Shown in pieces: positions 46,603 to 55,498 of a DNA stretch of 64,000 nt. The notes below the pieces were generated by a model. That model had not been told where the DNA came from and searched no databases. It worked only from the letters and a program-made list of their open reading frames with translations. The position numbers and the translations under genes were made by a program. Source of the stretch: Ochrobactrum sp. BTU1 (GTDB lineage: Bacteria; Pseudomonadota; Alphaproteobacteria; Rhizobiales; Rhizobiaceae); NCBI GenBank assembly GCA_018798825.1, contig CP076354.1:1488001-1552000 (forward strand). Reading direction: 5' to 3'. How positions within the stretch are numbered: position 1 is the first letter of the stretch; the number at the start of each line of letters is the position of its first letter.

Positions 46603-47454
46603 TTGCGTATCGTCCAGATTACCGACACCCATCTCAGCCCGACCAAGTCGCACTTCAACAGCAATTGGGCACCCCTTGTTGCGTGGATTGAAGAACAAAA
46701 GCCGGATCTCATCATTCACACCGGCGACCTGACGGTTGACGGTGCAGATATGGAAGCGGATCTCGCTTTCTGCCGCGAACGTATCGCCGAACTTACCGCC
46801 CCTGTGCTGAGCCTTCCCGGTAATCACGACATCGGCCACCTGCCCGGCAGCCATCAACCTGTCAACATACAGCGCCTGAAGCGTTGGCGCGATCATTTCG
46901 GTCCAGATTACTGGGCTAAAGATCTCGGCGACTGGCGCATCATTGGGCTTAACAGCCTGATTATCGGTGCCGACTCCGCAGAGGAAGAAGAACAGTTCCA
47001 ATGGCTTGAGGCAGAGCTGAATAACAGCGATGGCAAGCCTGTTGCTATTTTTGCGCATAAGCCGGTTTTCGTCGATCAGCCAGATGAAGGGGACACGGGC
47101 TACTGGGGTATTCGACCCGCTCCACGTCAGCGCCTCTACGATCTGTTTGCCGCCAATAATGTAAAGCTTCATGCAAGCGGCCATCTTCACCGCGCATGGG
47201 CTGGGGAAGCTTATGGTACAAGCTATATCTGGGCACCGGCAGCAGCATTCATAGTGGGTGCCATGGAACGTGACCTGCCCGGTGAGCGTATTCTGGGAGC
47301 AGCTATCCACGACCTCGGCGAAACAGTAAAAAGTGAAATCGTCCGTATTGAAGAGCTTACACCTTACGTCATTGATGATGTTGTGCATGAAGTCTATCCG
47401 CATCACACCGGCGATGGTGAGGCGGAAAAGCTTGCTGAGGAGGCTACTCAGTGA
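46603..47454 (+). CDS. Calcineurin-type phosphodiesterase of a Pho-regulated ABC operon
   Basis: 283 residues. Metallophosphoesterase motifs in order: QITDTHLS (Asp 8, His 10), HTGDLTVDG (Asp 42), LPGNHD (Asn 74, His 75), IFAHKPV, and ASGHLHRAW. This is the class III cyclic-nucleotide/GpdQ-like family, which cleaves phosphodiesters such as glycerophosphodiesters or cAMP with two metal ions. No signal peptide, so it works in the cytosol on an imported substrate. TTG 46603 is chosen: AAGGAG lies seven bases ahead and the protein then starts at the conserved RIVQITD; an in-frame ATG 18 codons up has no ribosome site. Its stop overlaps the GTG of the ATPase gene, so it is the first gene of a five-gene operon behind tandem Pho boxes. 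Confidence 0.85.
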   Translation: MRIVQITDTHLSPTKSHFNSNWAPLVAWIEEQKPDLIIHTGDLTVDGADMEADLAFCRERIAELTAPVLSLPGNHDIGHLPGSHQPVNIQRLKRWRDHFGPDYWAKDLGDWRIIGLNSLIIGADSAEEEEQFQWLEAELNNSDGKPVAIFAHKPVFVDQPDEGDTGYWGIRPAPRQRLYDLFAANNVKLHASGHLHRAWAGEAYGTSYIWAPAAAFIVGAMERDLPGERILGAAIHDLGETVKSEIVRIEELTPYVIDDVVHEVYPHHTGDGEAEKLAEEATQ

Positions 47455-48629
47455 GCACGCTTGTCCTTCGCGATATCAGCAAGTCTTACGGCAACAATCA
47501 GATCCTTGACGGTATTTCCATTGATGCCGCAGAAGGCGAGTTTATTGCACTCGTGGGTCCGTCAGGTTGTGGCAAGAGCACGTTGCTGCGCATTCTTGCA
47601 GGCCTTGATCACGCCGATGAAGGCAGCATTGCCATTGCCGGACGCGATATCACAGGCGCCCATCCTGCTGACCGCAACATGGCGATGGTCTTTCAATCCT
47701 ATGCACTTTATCCGCATTTAACGGCCGCGCAGAACATCGCGGTTCCTCTTGCCATGCGCGATATGACCACTCTGGAACGCTTTCCACTGGTCGGCGTACT
47801 CGTTCCGGGGCAACGCAAGAAGCGAGCAACCATCCAAAAGCAGGTCAAAGCGACAGCGACCAGCCTTAAAATCGATCATCTGCTTGATCGCAAGCCGGGC
47901 CAAATGTCGGGTGGCCAGCGCCAGCGTGTTGCGCTTGCCCGTGCTCTTGTCCGTCAGCCCGGCGCGTTTCTAATGGATGAGCCGCTGTCCAACCTCGACG
48001 CCAATCTGCGTGTTCACACCCGGGCGGAAATCGTGGAGCTTCATCGCCGCGCCGGTGTGCCGACAATCTATGTAACGCACGATCAGGCTGAAGCGCTGAG
48101 CATGGCCGACCGTGTGGCCGTCATGATGGGCGGTAAGTTACTGCAGATTGATACGCCAACTGCGATCTATAATGATCCAAAACATATTGAAGTCGCTCAG
48201 TTTATCGGCACACCGCGCATCAATATCCTTGACGCTCTGGTGAGCGACAATGGCATCGTCCATTTTGCTGGCCGCGCGATACTGCAAGGCATCGCTGCAC
48301 ATTCAGGCACGCAAATCCGCGTCGGCATCAGGCCGGAACATTTCCGCATCGTTCCACACGACAGAACCGGTATCACTGCCACGGTTTCGCGGATTGAGTT
48401 CCTGGGCTCGGAAGTGTTGATCTATGTAAAAGCTCCCGGCGCGTCACAAGATCTGACGGTCAAGCTTGATCCCGCGAACGCAAAACATATTGCAGCGGGT
48501 CTAGCCGTTGGCCTGCATTTTGATGCAGAAAACGCTTATCTTTTTGGTGGCGACGGTCTGCGTCTGCGTCAACCCACAGGAAATGCAATACAACTTGCCC
48601 CGCGGGAAAAGGCGCCAGCTCATGTCTGA
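47451..48629 (+). CDS. ABC transporter ATPase (UgpC/MalK type)
   Basis: 392 residues from a GTG that overlaps the preceding stop (GTGA). Walker A GPSGCGKST 36-44, Q-loop FQSYALYPH (81-89), signature MSGGQRQR 152-159, Walker B FLMDEPLSNLD 173-183, H-loop VTHDQAEAL, then a C-terminal TOBE-like regulatory domain (about 235-380). An extra segment of about 18 residues (108-125, including FPLVGVLVPGQRKK) lies between Q-loop and signature; standard MalK/UgpC have no such insertion. It powers import through the two permeases that follow. CDS end overlaps the first permease start by 8 bases. Confidence 0.9.
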   Translation: MSTLVLRDISKSYGNNQILDGISIDAAEGEFIALVGPSGCGKSTLLRILAGLDHADEGSIAIAGRDITGAHPADRNMAMVFQSYALYPHLTAAQNIAVPLAMRDMTTLERFPLVGVLVPGQRKKRATIQKQVKATATSLKIDHLLDRKPGQMSGGQRQRVALARALVRQPGAFLMDEPLSNLDANLRVHTRAEIVELHRRAGVPTIYVTHDQAEALSMADRVAVMMGGKLLQIDTPTAIYNDPKHIEVAQFIGTPRINILDALVSDNGIVHFAGRAILQGIAAHSGTQIRVGIRPEHFRIVPHDRTGITATVSRIEFLGSEVLIYVKAPGASQDLTVKLDPANAKHIAAGLAVGLHFDAENAYLFGGDGLRLRQPTGNAIQLAPREKAPAHV

Positions 48630-49554
48630 CGCCGCTCTTCCTCACACGGGTTTAACCAACGCTCGCACGGCTGCAGAAAAGGCACGCCGGCGTGAAGAAC
48701 GCCTTGCCTGGAAGCTTGCGGCACCGGCCATTCTTCTCACAGCACTTTTGATCCTGTTACCGACAGCAGCTGTGATCTTCTGGAGCCTCACCAATTTCGA
48801 GTTGGGCTATGATGGCTTTGAATTTATCGGCCTTGATAACTACCGCGAGTTATTCACCGACCGCACGTTTTTGATCTCACTCAAAAACACGGCAGTTTAC
48901 ACAGCCATCGTAGCTCCGGCTTCCGTTTTTCTGGGCCTTGGCGTGGCGCTTCTTATTGAAAGCGAAGTTCGCGGCAAATCATTTTTCCGCACGGTTTACT
49001 TCCTTCCTGTCGCTTCGCTTCTCGTCGCCATGGCAACCGTCTGGCAGTATCTACTGCATCCAACGCTTGGTCCGGTAAACGCAATGCTTGGGATGATCGG
49101 CATTACCGGTCCCAACTGGCTAGGCTCCAGCGATACCGTGCTCTTTAGCCTTGCACTCATTGGCGTCTGGCAGAGCGTCGGTTTCAACATGGTTCTGTTT
49201 CTTGCTGGCCTGACCGCGATACCACGCGAACTTTATTCGGCTGCGGAAGTTGATGGCGTGAAAAGCAGCTGGGAACGGTTTCGTCTGGTCACTTGGCCTC
49301 TGCTCGGCCCCACCACGCTGTTTGTAACGACAATCAGCATTATCAATGCAGTCAAAGTCTTTGAGACAGTCAAAACACTGACCGAAGGCGGTCCAAATAA
49401 AGCATCCGAAGTGCTGCTCTGGACCATTTATCAGGAAGGCTTTGTCTATCTGCGCGTGGGCTATGCCTCTGCGATGACCGTGATTTTCCTCGCTGTGCTG
49501 ATCGTTCTGATGATGCTGCAGTTCCGCGTGCTGGACCGTCGTACCCATTATTGA
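48622..49554 (+). CDS. ABC transporter permease (UgpA/MalF type)
   Basis: 310 residues, six membrane helices (about 32-55, 95-115, 127-147, 180-205, 225-248, 285-305). The cytoplasmic EAA loop reads SAAEVDGVKSSWERFRLVTWPLL, where the ATPase docks. ATG 48622 lies inside the end of the ATPase gene (8-base overlap); earlier in-frame codons in the long open frame are within that gene and not used. A carbohydrate- or glycerol-phosphate-type importer. Confidence 0.92.
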   Translation: MSDAALPHTGLTNARTAAEKARRREERLAWKLAAPAILLTALLILLPTAAVIFWSLTNFELGYDGFEFIGLDNYRELFTDRTFLISLKNTAVYTAIVAPASVFLGLGVALLIESEVRGKSFFRTVYFLPVASLLVAMATVWQYLLHPTLGPVNAMLGMIGITGPNWLGSSDTVLFSLALIGVWQSVGFNMVLFLAGLTAIPRELYSAAEVDGVKSSWERFRLVTWPLLGPTTLFVTTISIINAVKVFETVKTLTEGGPNKASEVLLWTIYQEGFVYLRVGYASAMTVIFLAVLIVLMMLQFRVLDRRTHY

Positions 49555-49564
49555 GGAGCCAGAA

Positions 49565-50386
49565 ATGACTTTTGCCCGTTCCTTCCGTCTCGGCTTGCTT
49601 TCATTGGGTGCGCTTATTTTTCTGGCACCCTATATCTTCATGCTATCGACGGCCGCCAAATCGCAACAGGATATCTTTTCCTCTTCACTTTCGCTCATTC
49701 CGCAAAACTGGGCTCTTTGGGATAACCTCACCAAAGCTTTGACGCGCGTTCCGATGGGACTTCTGCTGTTTAACGGTGTCGTCGTCTGTGGACTGGTTCT
49801 CGTCGTACAGGTGGTGATTGCCATACCGTGCGCTTATGCAATGGCAAAGCTGCAGTTTCGCGGTCAGCGCACGATGATGATGCTAGTCATGCTTGGCCTT
49901 CTTGTTCCGATCCATGCAACGGCCCTCCCGTTCTATGTCGGCTTCAATCAGCTTGGCGTTCTCAATAGCTACTTCGCACTGAGCGCGCCGTTCTTCATTT
50001 CGGTCTTCGGCATTTTCCTGTTTCTACAGTTTTTCCGTGCTCTTCCGGATGACCTCATCAGCGCTGCTCGCCTTGATGGAATGTCCGAAGCAGGCATCGT
50101 CATGCGCGTCATTGTTCCAAATGCGTGGCCTGCCATCACCGCTTTCTCGATCTTTTCGGTGGTAGCGCACTGGAACGATCTGTTTTGGCCGCTCATCGTC
50201 GTCAATGGCATGGAACGGGCCACACCACCGCTCGGCCTCCTCTATTTCCGCGCAGCAGAAGCTGGCGACGACTATGGCGCACTGATGGCGGCAACGCTCA
50301 TCATCACCCTGCCGCTTCTCCTCGCATTTCTCGCAGCCCAGCGCCGCTTCATCGAAGGCATTACTTTAACCGGCCTCAAAGGCTGA
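49565..50386 (+). CDS. ABC transporter permease (UgpE/MalG type)
   Basis: 273 residues with six helices (about 10-30, 68-95, 103-125, 135-160, 182-205, 238-258). EAA loop ISAARLDGMSEAGIVMRVIVPNAWP. GAGGAG lies seven bases ahead of ATG 49565; ten bases separate it from the first permease. Partner of the preceding permease in one importer. Confidence 0.92.
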   Translation: MTFARSFRLGLLSLGALIFLAPYIFMLSTAAKSQQDIFSSSLSLIPQNWALWDNLTKALTRVPMGLLLFNGVVVCGLVLVVQVVIAIPCAYAMAKLQFRGQRTMMMLVMLGLLVPIHATALPFYVGFNQLGVLNSYFALSAPFFISVFGIFLFLQFFRALPDDLISAARLDGMSEAGIVMRVIVPNAWPAITAFSIFSVVAHWNDLFWPLIVVNGMERATPPLGLLYFRAAEAGDDYGALMAATLIITLPLLLAFLAAQRRFIEGITLTGLKG

Positions 50387-50427
50387 AATCCTCCCCGCCC
50401 TCCCTTATCCTCCCAAGGAGTTAAACC

Positions 50428-51693
50428 ATGAAACGCCTTTCCAGCGCTCTTGCCGCTCTGGCTGTTGCGACCGGCCTCGTCTCTCCGGCTTTCGCAGAAA
50501 CCACGCTTAACGTGCATTATCCGATGCCCGGCTTCTTTAAAGATGTCATGGCCGACATCTCGAAGAAGTTCATGGAAGAAAATCCAGATATCAAGATCAA
50601 CTTCGTAAGCCCCTCAGTGACTTATGAAGAAGGCATCCAGACAATCATGCGTCAGGCTGGCACCTCGGAACTGCCAGACATCACCTTCACTGGCTTGAAC
50701 CGTCTGCGCGTACTGGCTGAACGCAATATCGGCGTCGATATGAAGCCGCTCGTTGATAAGGAAGCAGACCTTGAAGCTCAGGGCTTCACCGATCACCTGC
50801 TAAGCCTTGCTCGCGTTGGTGATCGTCAGGTCGGCCTTGCTTTCGCAACGTCAAACCCGATCATGTATTACAATGCCGATCTGGTTAAGGCTGCGGGCGG
50901 CAACCCAGATACACCGCCAACCACTTGGGACGAGGTGATCGAGCTCGGCGGCAAAATCAAGGCACTCGGCAACGGCAATGAAGGCATCGACTTCCGCTGG
51001 CAGGGTGACGACTGGATGTTCTCAGCGCTGCTTTTCGGCGCGGGCGGCACCATGCTCACTGAAGACGAAAAGAAGGTTGCCTTTAATGGACCGGAAGGCC
51101 TTGAAGCCTTCAAACTCGTTGATCGCTTGGTGAAAGAAGGCGGCATGCCAGTTCTGACCAAGGCTGCGGGTGAACAGGCTTTTGCTGCTGGTAAGGTAGG
51201 CTTCGCATTCCAGACCACTGGCGCACTGCGCAACACGATCAAGAATGTTGGCGATAAGTTCGATATGCGCACCGCCAAGATTCCACTGCTTAACCCTGAA
51301 AAGGGTCGTTTGCCAACGGGTGGTAATGCAGTTGTCATCCTGACCGAAGACCAGGCAAAGCTTGATGCAGCCTGGAAATTTGCCAAATTTGCTGCAGGCC
51401 CATACGGCGCATCGGTCGTTGTACCAGGTACCGGCTATGTGCCGAACAATGAACTGGCTGCGAAGTCGGATGAATATCTCGGCAAATTCTATGAAGAAAA
51501 TCCGCTCTTCAAAGCTGGTCTGAGCCAGATGTCGATCATGATCCCTTGGTATGCATTCCCAGGCTCGAACGGCGTCAAGGTAACACAGACCATTGTCGAC
51601 AACCTCTCGCGTGTTGTTGAGCAGTCCGCAACGCCTGAAGATGCTCTTGCCGATGCATCGAAAGAAGTTCAGCGTCTGCTGCCACGCAAATAG
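50428..51693 (+). CDS. ABC transporter periplasmic substrate-binding protein, family 1
   Basis: 421 residues. Signal peptide 1-23 (MKRLSSALAALAVATGLVSPAFA). The mature part starts TTLNVHYPMPGFFKDVM and shows the family 1 layout: PDITFTGLNRLRVLAERN, then NPIMYYNADLVKAAGG (hinge strand), WDEVIELGGKIKAL, and WKFAKFAAGPYGASVVVPGTGYVP near the C-terminus. UgpB, the glycerol-3-phosphate binder, belongs to this family, as do sugar binders. AAGGAG precedes ATG 50428. Last gene of the operon. Ligand cannot be read, but the Pho boxes and phosphodiesterase favour a phosphodiester such as a glycerophosphodiester. Confidence 0.88.
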   Translation: MKRLSSALAALAVATGLVSPAFAETTLNVHYPMPGFFKDVMADISKKFMEENPDIKINFVSPSVTYEEGIQTIMRQAGTSELPDITFTGLNRLRVLAERNIGVDMKPLVDKEADLEAQGFTDHLLSLARVGDRQVGLAFATSNPIMYYNADLVKAAGGNPDTPPTTWDEVIELGGKIKALGNGNEGIDFRWQGDDWMFSALLFGAGGTMLTEDEKKVAFNGPEGLEAFKLVDRLVKEGGMPVLTKAAGEQAFAAGKVGFAFQTTGALRNTIKNVGDKFDMRTAKIPLLNPEKGRLPTGGNAVVILTEDQAKLDAAWKFAKFAAGPYGASVVVPGTGYVPNNELAAKSDEYLGKFYEENPLFKAGLSQMSIMIPWYAFPGSNGVKVTQTIVDNLSRVVEQSATPEDALADASKEVQRLLPRK

Positions 51694-51705
51694 CTTCACA
51701 AAACA

Positions 51706-51745
51706 AAAAGGCCGCGCGGGATTGTCCAGCGCGGCCTTTTCTTTT
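51706..51745. terminator. Terminator of the importer operon, shared with vtlR
   Basis: AAAAGGCCGCGC ... GCGCGGCCTTTT with a 12-nt loop (the loop itself has short complementarity); T-runs on both strands between converging genes. Confidence 0.88.
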
Positions 51746-51757
51746 CAAAAACGAAGA

Positions 51758-52663
51758 TCAGAAGGTCCAGTTTCTTGCCTTCGAGAACAGGAAATCACGG
51801 AAAGCATGAAGCTTGGCAGAATTCTTCAGCGCTTCCGGATAACAGAAGAACGTGTCGAAGGATGGGATTTCCTCAAGCTCAGGCAAAAGCTGAACGAGAC
51901 CGGATTCCTTGTCCGCCATATAGTCAGGCAACACCGCAATTCCGACACCACGCTGGACCGCACGACGAATGGAAAGCAGATTATTCACCTGCAAAACCGG
52001 AATGCGTGAGCTGCCATCGGACCGACCAGCGATCTCGAGCCAGTTCAATCCTGTCAGATAGCTTGGAGCAGGCTCACCGAATGTCACAACCCGATGCTGG
52101 TCGATCTCGTCTATGGAATTCAGCTTCCCATATTTCGAGACATAACCCGCAGAGGCATAAACATGCATATGCACGGTGAACAGGCGGCGCTGGATGAGGT
52201 CAGGCTGCTGGGGCTGGCGCAAGCGGATTGCGCAATCCGCATGACGCATGGTCAGGTCCAGTTCCTCATTATCGAGGATCAGCTGCAGCTGAATATCCGG
52301 GTAAAGCTCGACGAACTCCTGAATGCGCTCGATCAGCCAGCCCGAGCCAAGACCAACCGTCGTGGTCACACGCAGGCGACCCGTCGGCTTTTCCTTGCTT
52401 TCCGCAAGTTTGGAGCGGACATTTTCGAGCTTCATCAGCACGTCATGCGCCGTGCGATAGAGCGTTTCGCCTTGTTCCGTCAGAATAAGCCCGCGCGCAT
52501 GGCGATGAAACAGCGGAACGCCGACATCCTGCTCAAGCGCGCTGACCTGACGCGAAATAGCCGATTGCGACAGATGCAATGTCTGCGCGGCATGGGTAAA
52601 GGACCCCGCTTCCGCGGCAGCATGGAATATGCGCAGTTTATCCCAGTCGAGCGGTGCGACCAC
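51758..52663 (-). CDS. vtlR: LysR-family regulator VtlR/LsrB
   Basis: 301 residues. N-terminal winged HTH: LRIFHAAAEAGSFTHAAQTL and HLSQSAISRQVSALEQDVG; linker and effector domain follow (GRLRVTTTVGLGSGWL, LDLTMRHADCAIRL, GVGIAVLPDYM). Its place directly downstream of trxB is conserved and marks the LsrB regulator of Sinorhizobium and VtlR of Brucella/Agrobacterium, which control LPS, oxidative-stress genes and small RNAs or small proteins needed in the host. Two cysteines (144 in HADCAIRL and one near 277 in FFCYPEAL) could be redox sensors. ATG 52663. trxB ends 15 bases upstream on the same strand, so the two form an operon. Confidence 0.85.
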   Translation of the reverse strand: MVAPLDWDKLRIFHAAAEAGSFTHAAQTLHLSQSAISRQVSALEQDVGVPLFHRHARGLILTEQGETLYRTAHDVLMKLENVRSKLAESKEKPTGRLRVTTTVGLGSGWLIERIQEFVELYPDIQLQLILDNEELDLTMRHADCAIRLRQPQQPDLIQRRLFTVHMHVYASAGYVSKYGKLNSIDEIDQHRVVTFGEPAPSYLTGLNWLEIAGRSDGSSRIPVLQVNNLLSIRRAVQRGVGIAVLPDYMADKESGLVQLLPELEEIPSFDTFFCYPEALKNSAKLHAFRDFLFSKARNWTF

Positions 52664-52678
52664 CTTCTCCCCCTCTCG

Positions 52679-53653
52679 TTACTCCGCAGCTTCGTGCAGC
52701 GGTTCCTGTGCAGCCAACCAGCGCTCTGCTTCCAGAGCAGCCATGCAACCCATACCTGCTGCCGTTACAGCCTGCCGGTAAATATCGTCCGTAACGTCAC
52801 CGGCGGCAAAAATGCCTGGAACGTCAGTGGCCGTTGAATCAGGCGCAGTCCAAAGATAGCCGTTTGGCTTCTGCTTGAGTTTGCCCTCGAACAAAGAAAC
52901 AGCAGGTGCGTGGCCAATGGCGATGAAAACGCCATGTACGTCGTGAACAGCCGTTTCGCCCGTGACAACATTCTTGAGGCGCACGCCGGTCACTGTCGCG
53001 CCCATCGGCGGCTTGGCCTCGGTGCCGACGATTTCGTCGATGACGCTGTTCCAGACGACCTTAACATTGTCGCGGTTCAGCAGGCGATCCTGCATGATCT
53101 TTTCTGCACGGAAGCCTTCGCGGCGATGAACAACGGTTACGCTCTTCGCAATATGCGAAAGGTAAAGTGCTTCCTCGACAGCGGTATTACCGCCACCGAC
53201 AACCACAACTTCCTTGCCGCGATAGAAGAAACCGTCACAGGTCGCACAAGCTGAAACGCCGCCACCCATGAAGGTCTGTTCGCTCTCAAGCCCCAGCCAT
53301 TTTGCCTGCGCACCGGTCGCAATGATCAGCGCATCACAGGTGTAAACCGTGCCGGAATCGCCAATCAGGCGGAATGGCCGCGATTTCGTATCGACCTCTG
53401 TGATGATGTCATAAAGAATTTCAGCGCCGACATTCTGAGCCTGCGTTGCCATCTGATCCATCATCCATGGACCCTGAACAGGTTCGGCATAGCCCGGATA
53501 GTTTTCCACATCGGTGGTGATCATCAGCTGACCACCCTGCTGCAAACCGGTAATGATGATCGGCTTGAGCATGGCGCGCGCTGCATAAATGGCTGCTGTA
53601 TATCCTGCCGGACCTGAGCCGATGACAATGACGGGCGCGTGACGCTGTGACAT
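52679..53653 (-). CDS. trxB: Thioredoxin reductase
   Basis: 324 residues. FAD site IGSGPAGYTAAIYAARA (11-27), redox pair CATC (Cys 136, Cys 139), NADPH site VVVGGGNTAVEEALYLS, and the C-terminal FAD motif VPGIFAAGDVTDDIYRQAVTAAGMGC. It reduces thioredoxin with NADPH in the cytosol. ATG 53653, with AGAACTACCC only weakly ribosome-like ahead. It shares a transcript with vtlR, linking redox balance with that regulator. Confidence 0.97.
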   Translation of the reverse strand: MSQRHAPVIVIGSGPAGYTAAIYAARAMLKPIIITGLQQGGQLMITTDVENYPGYAEPVQGPWMMDQMATQAQNVGAEILYDIITEVDTKSRPFRLIGDSGTVYTCDALIIATGAQAKWLGLESEQTFMGGGVSACATCDGFFYRGKEVVVVGGGNTAVEEALYLSHIAKSVTVVHRREGFRAEKIMQDRLLNRDNVKVVWNSVIDEIVGTEAKPPMGATVTGVRLKNVVTGETAVHDVHGVFIAIGHAPAVSLFEGKLKQKPNGYLWTAPDSTATDVPGIFAAGDVTDDIYRQAVTAAGMGCMAALEAERWLAAQEPLHEAAE

Positions 53654-53972
53654 GGGTAGTTCTCCGGTCCCAAAAATCGATTTAAATCGCGGACTTCAAG
53701 CTTACTAGAATCGCCTTCGCGCTCAGCTCTGCCAATGCCCTGATATTATGGCCAAGGTAGGTCTGCAAACTGGCCATTGCAAGGTTCGACCAGCATTTGA
53801 AGCCCGTTAGCCACAGCTTGTGACCTTTCGGCATGGCTATACGTCACACCACATTGCAGCTGGCAATTTCCCGCGTTAAACACACAGGATATGAAGCAGC
53901 TTCTAAAAAACGCTGGAGCCGACCGCCATCTATAAGACAGTCGCCAATATCTGTGCGCGTTTCGGCCTTGTT
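53654..53972. other. trxB-trkH intergenic region
   Basis: 319 bases between divergent genes. The last 60 bases almost certainly encode the N-terminus of TrkH (see that entry). A 14-codon frame starting ATG 53891 (MKQLLKNAGADRHL, stop 53935) overlaps it in another frame. No certain promoter could be read. Confidence 0.5.
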
Positions 53973-55373
53973 ATGGCTGTTGCAATGCTGCTGCCTGCAG
54001 CCATCGATCTGCGCGACGGCAGCGATGACTGGCTGATTTTCGTGCGCTCTGCGGCAGCAACCGGCGCGCTATCCGCGCTGATCCTGTTTGCCACACAAAA
54101 CCAAAACACACGCTTCACACCACGTCTTGGTTTTCTGTTGACTGCCTGCCTTTGGCTCACCGCAAGTTTTCTTGGCTCTATCCCGCTTTATTTTTCACAT
54201 CTGCCGATCAGCTACGCGACGGCATTCTTTGAGGCCATGTCGGGTGTGACGTCTACAGGAGCTACAGCACTCACAGGCCTTGATGACATGCAGCGCGGTA
54301 TTCTGCTGTGGCGCTCTCTGCTTTGCTGGATCGGGGGCGTTGGCTTCATCGGCTTGGCCCTCTTAATGCTGCCGTCGTTGCGAGCTGGTGGTCTGGCGCT
54401 GTTCCATATGGAAAACTCGGACAAGTCGGAAAAAATTCTGCCGCGCATGAACCAGATCGCGCTTGGCATTATTTTGGCTTATCTCACCCTGACAGCCGCC
54501 TGCATGATCGCTTATTTCGCTGTCGGGATGAGCATCTTCGATGCAATCAATCATGGTTTGGCGACGGTTGCGACGGCCGGTTTTTCGACCCATGATAATT
54601 CGTTCGGCTTTTATCAAGGCAACCGAATGTTGCTGGTTGTTTCGACAGTTTTCATGGTGCTGTCGGCCCTGCCGTTCGTTTTATACATCAAGGCATTTAT
54701 GCCACGCCGTACAGAACTGCTGAAAGATCCCCAGGTGAAACTCTTCTTCACCATCGTAATCGGTTTCAGCTTCGTTCTCGCTGTCGTGCTGCGCCTTGGT
54801 TCTAACGTTCCATTTGGCGATGCTCTGATTTCAGCTTCGTTCCACTTTGTCTCGGTCATCACAACCACTGGCTTTACAACCGAAGATTACTCACTGTGGG
54901 GACCACCCGCGATAGGCATCTTTTTCCTCGCGTCTTTTCTGGGCGGCTGCGCAGGCTCGACGTCCGGCGGCATCAAGATGAACCGTCTCATCATCCTGTG
55001 GAGCTTGACACAAGCCAATCTGGCACGCCTCGTCATGCCCCACGCTGTCATCAAAATCCGGTACGGTTCATCAGAAGTGTCTGGCGAGATCGCCCAGAAC
55101 GTATTGCTCTATCTGTTTCTCTATATCGCATCGCTCATTATCGGCGCGGTTTTGCTCGCTTCACTTGGCCTCGACTTCGTATCGGCCTTCACTGGCGCAC
55201 TGACCGCATTATCCAATGTTGGCCCCGGATTCGGCGATACAATTGGTCCTGTGGGCAATTTTTCGACGATCCATGACCCCGCACTTTGGGTGCTCTCGTT
55301 CCTCATGTTGGTCGGCCGCCTCGAGCTCATAACCATATTTATCCTGTTCACACGTACTTTCTGGATGCGCTAA
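53973..55373 (+). CDS. trkH: Trk-type potassium uptake protein TrkH
   Basis: 466 residues from ATG 53973. Four pore loops carry the K+ filter glycines: TSTGATALTG, ATAGFSTHD, TTTGFTTED and LSNVGPGFG. The first pore segment is preceded by EAMSG and the third by HFVSV, as in TrkH/KtrB. TrkH forms the channel through which K+ enters, gated by TrkA, which is not in this window. The start looks too late: the in-frame codons before it read IYKTVANICARFGLV, a natural first half of helix one. No ATG, GTG or TTG exists upstream before the stop at 53904; CTG 53913 or ATC 53928 are the only candidates. Either a non-standard start or a small frame lesion is implied. Confidence 0.88.
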   Translation: MAVAMLLPAAIDLRDGSDDWLIFVRSAAATGALSALILFATQNQNTRFTPRLGFLLTACLWLTASFLGSIPLYFSHLPISYATAFFEAMSGVTSTGATALTGLDDMQRGILLWRSLLCWIGGVGFIGLALLMLPSLRAGGLALFHMENSDKSEKILPRMNQIALGIILAYLTLTAACMIAYFAVGMSIFDAINHGLATVATAGFSTHDNSFGFYQGNRMLLVVSTVFMVLSALPFVLYIKAFMPRRTELLKDPQVKLFFTIVIGFSFVLAVVLRLGSNVPFGDALISASFHFVSVITTTGFTTEDYSLWGPPAIGIFFLASFLGGCAGSTSGGIKMNRLIILWSLTQANLARLVMPHAVIKIRYGSSEVSGEIAQNVLLYLFLYIASLIIGAVLLASLGLDFVSAFTGALTALSNVGPGFGDTIGPVGNFSTIHDPALWVLSFLMLVGRLELITIFILFTRTFWMR

Positions 55374-55498
55374 CAACGCTTTAGGCGGTTTACATCCTGT
55401 CGTTTCTTTTGGTATGAGCAGGATTAGATTGCGCTATACCAGCGCTGAGTGTTTTATAATTACAACCGACTGAAATATCCTTGCGCGCGGAGTTTTGC

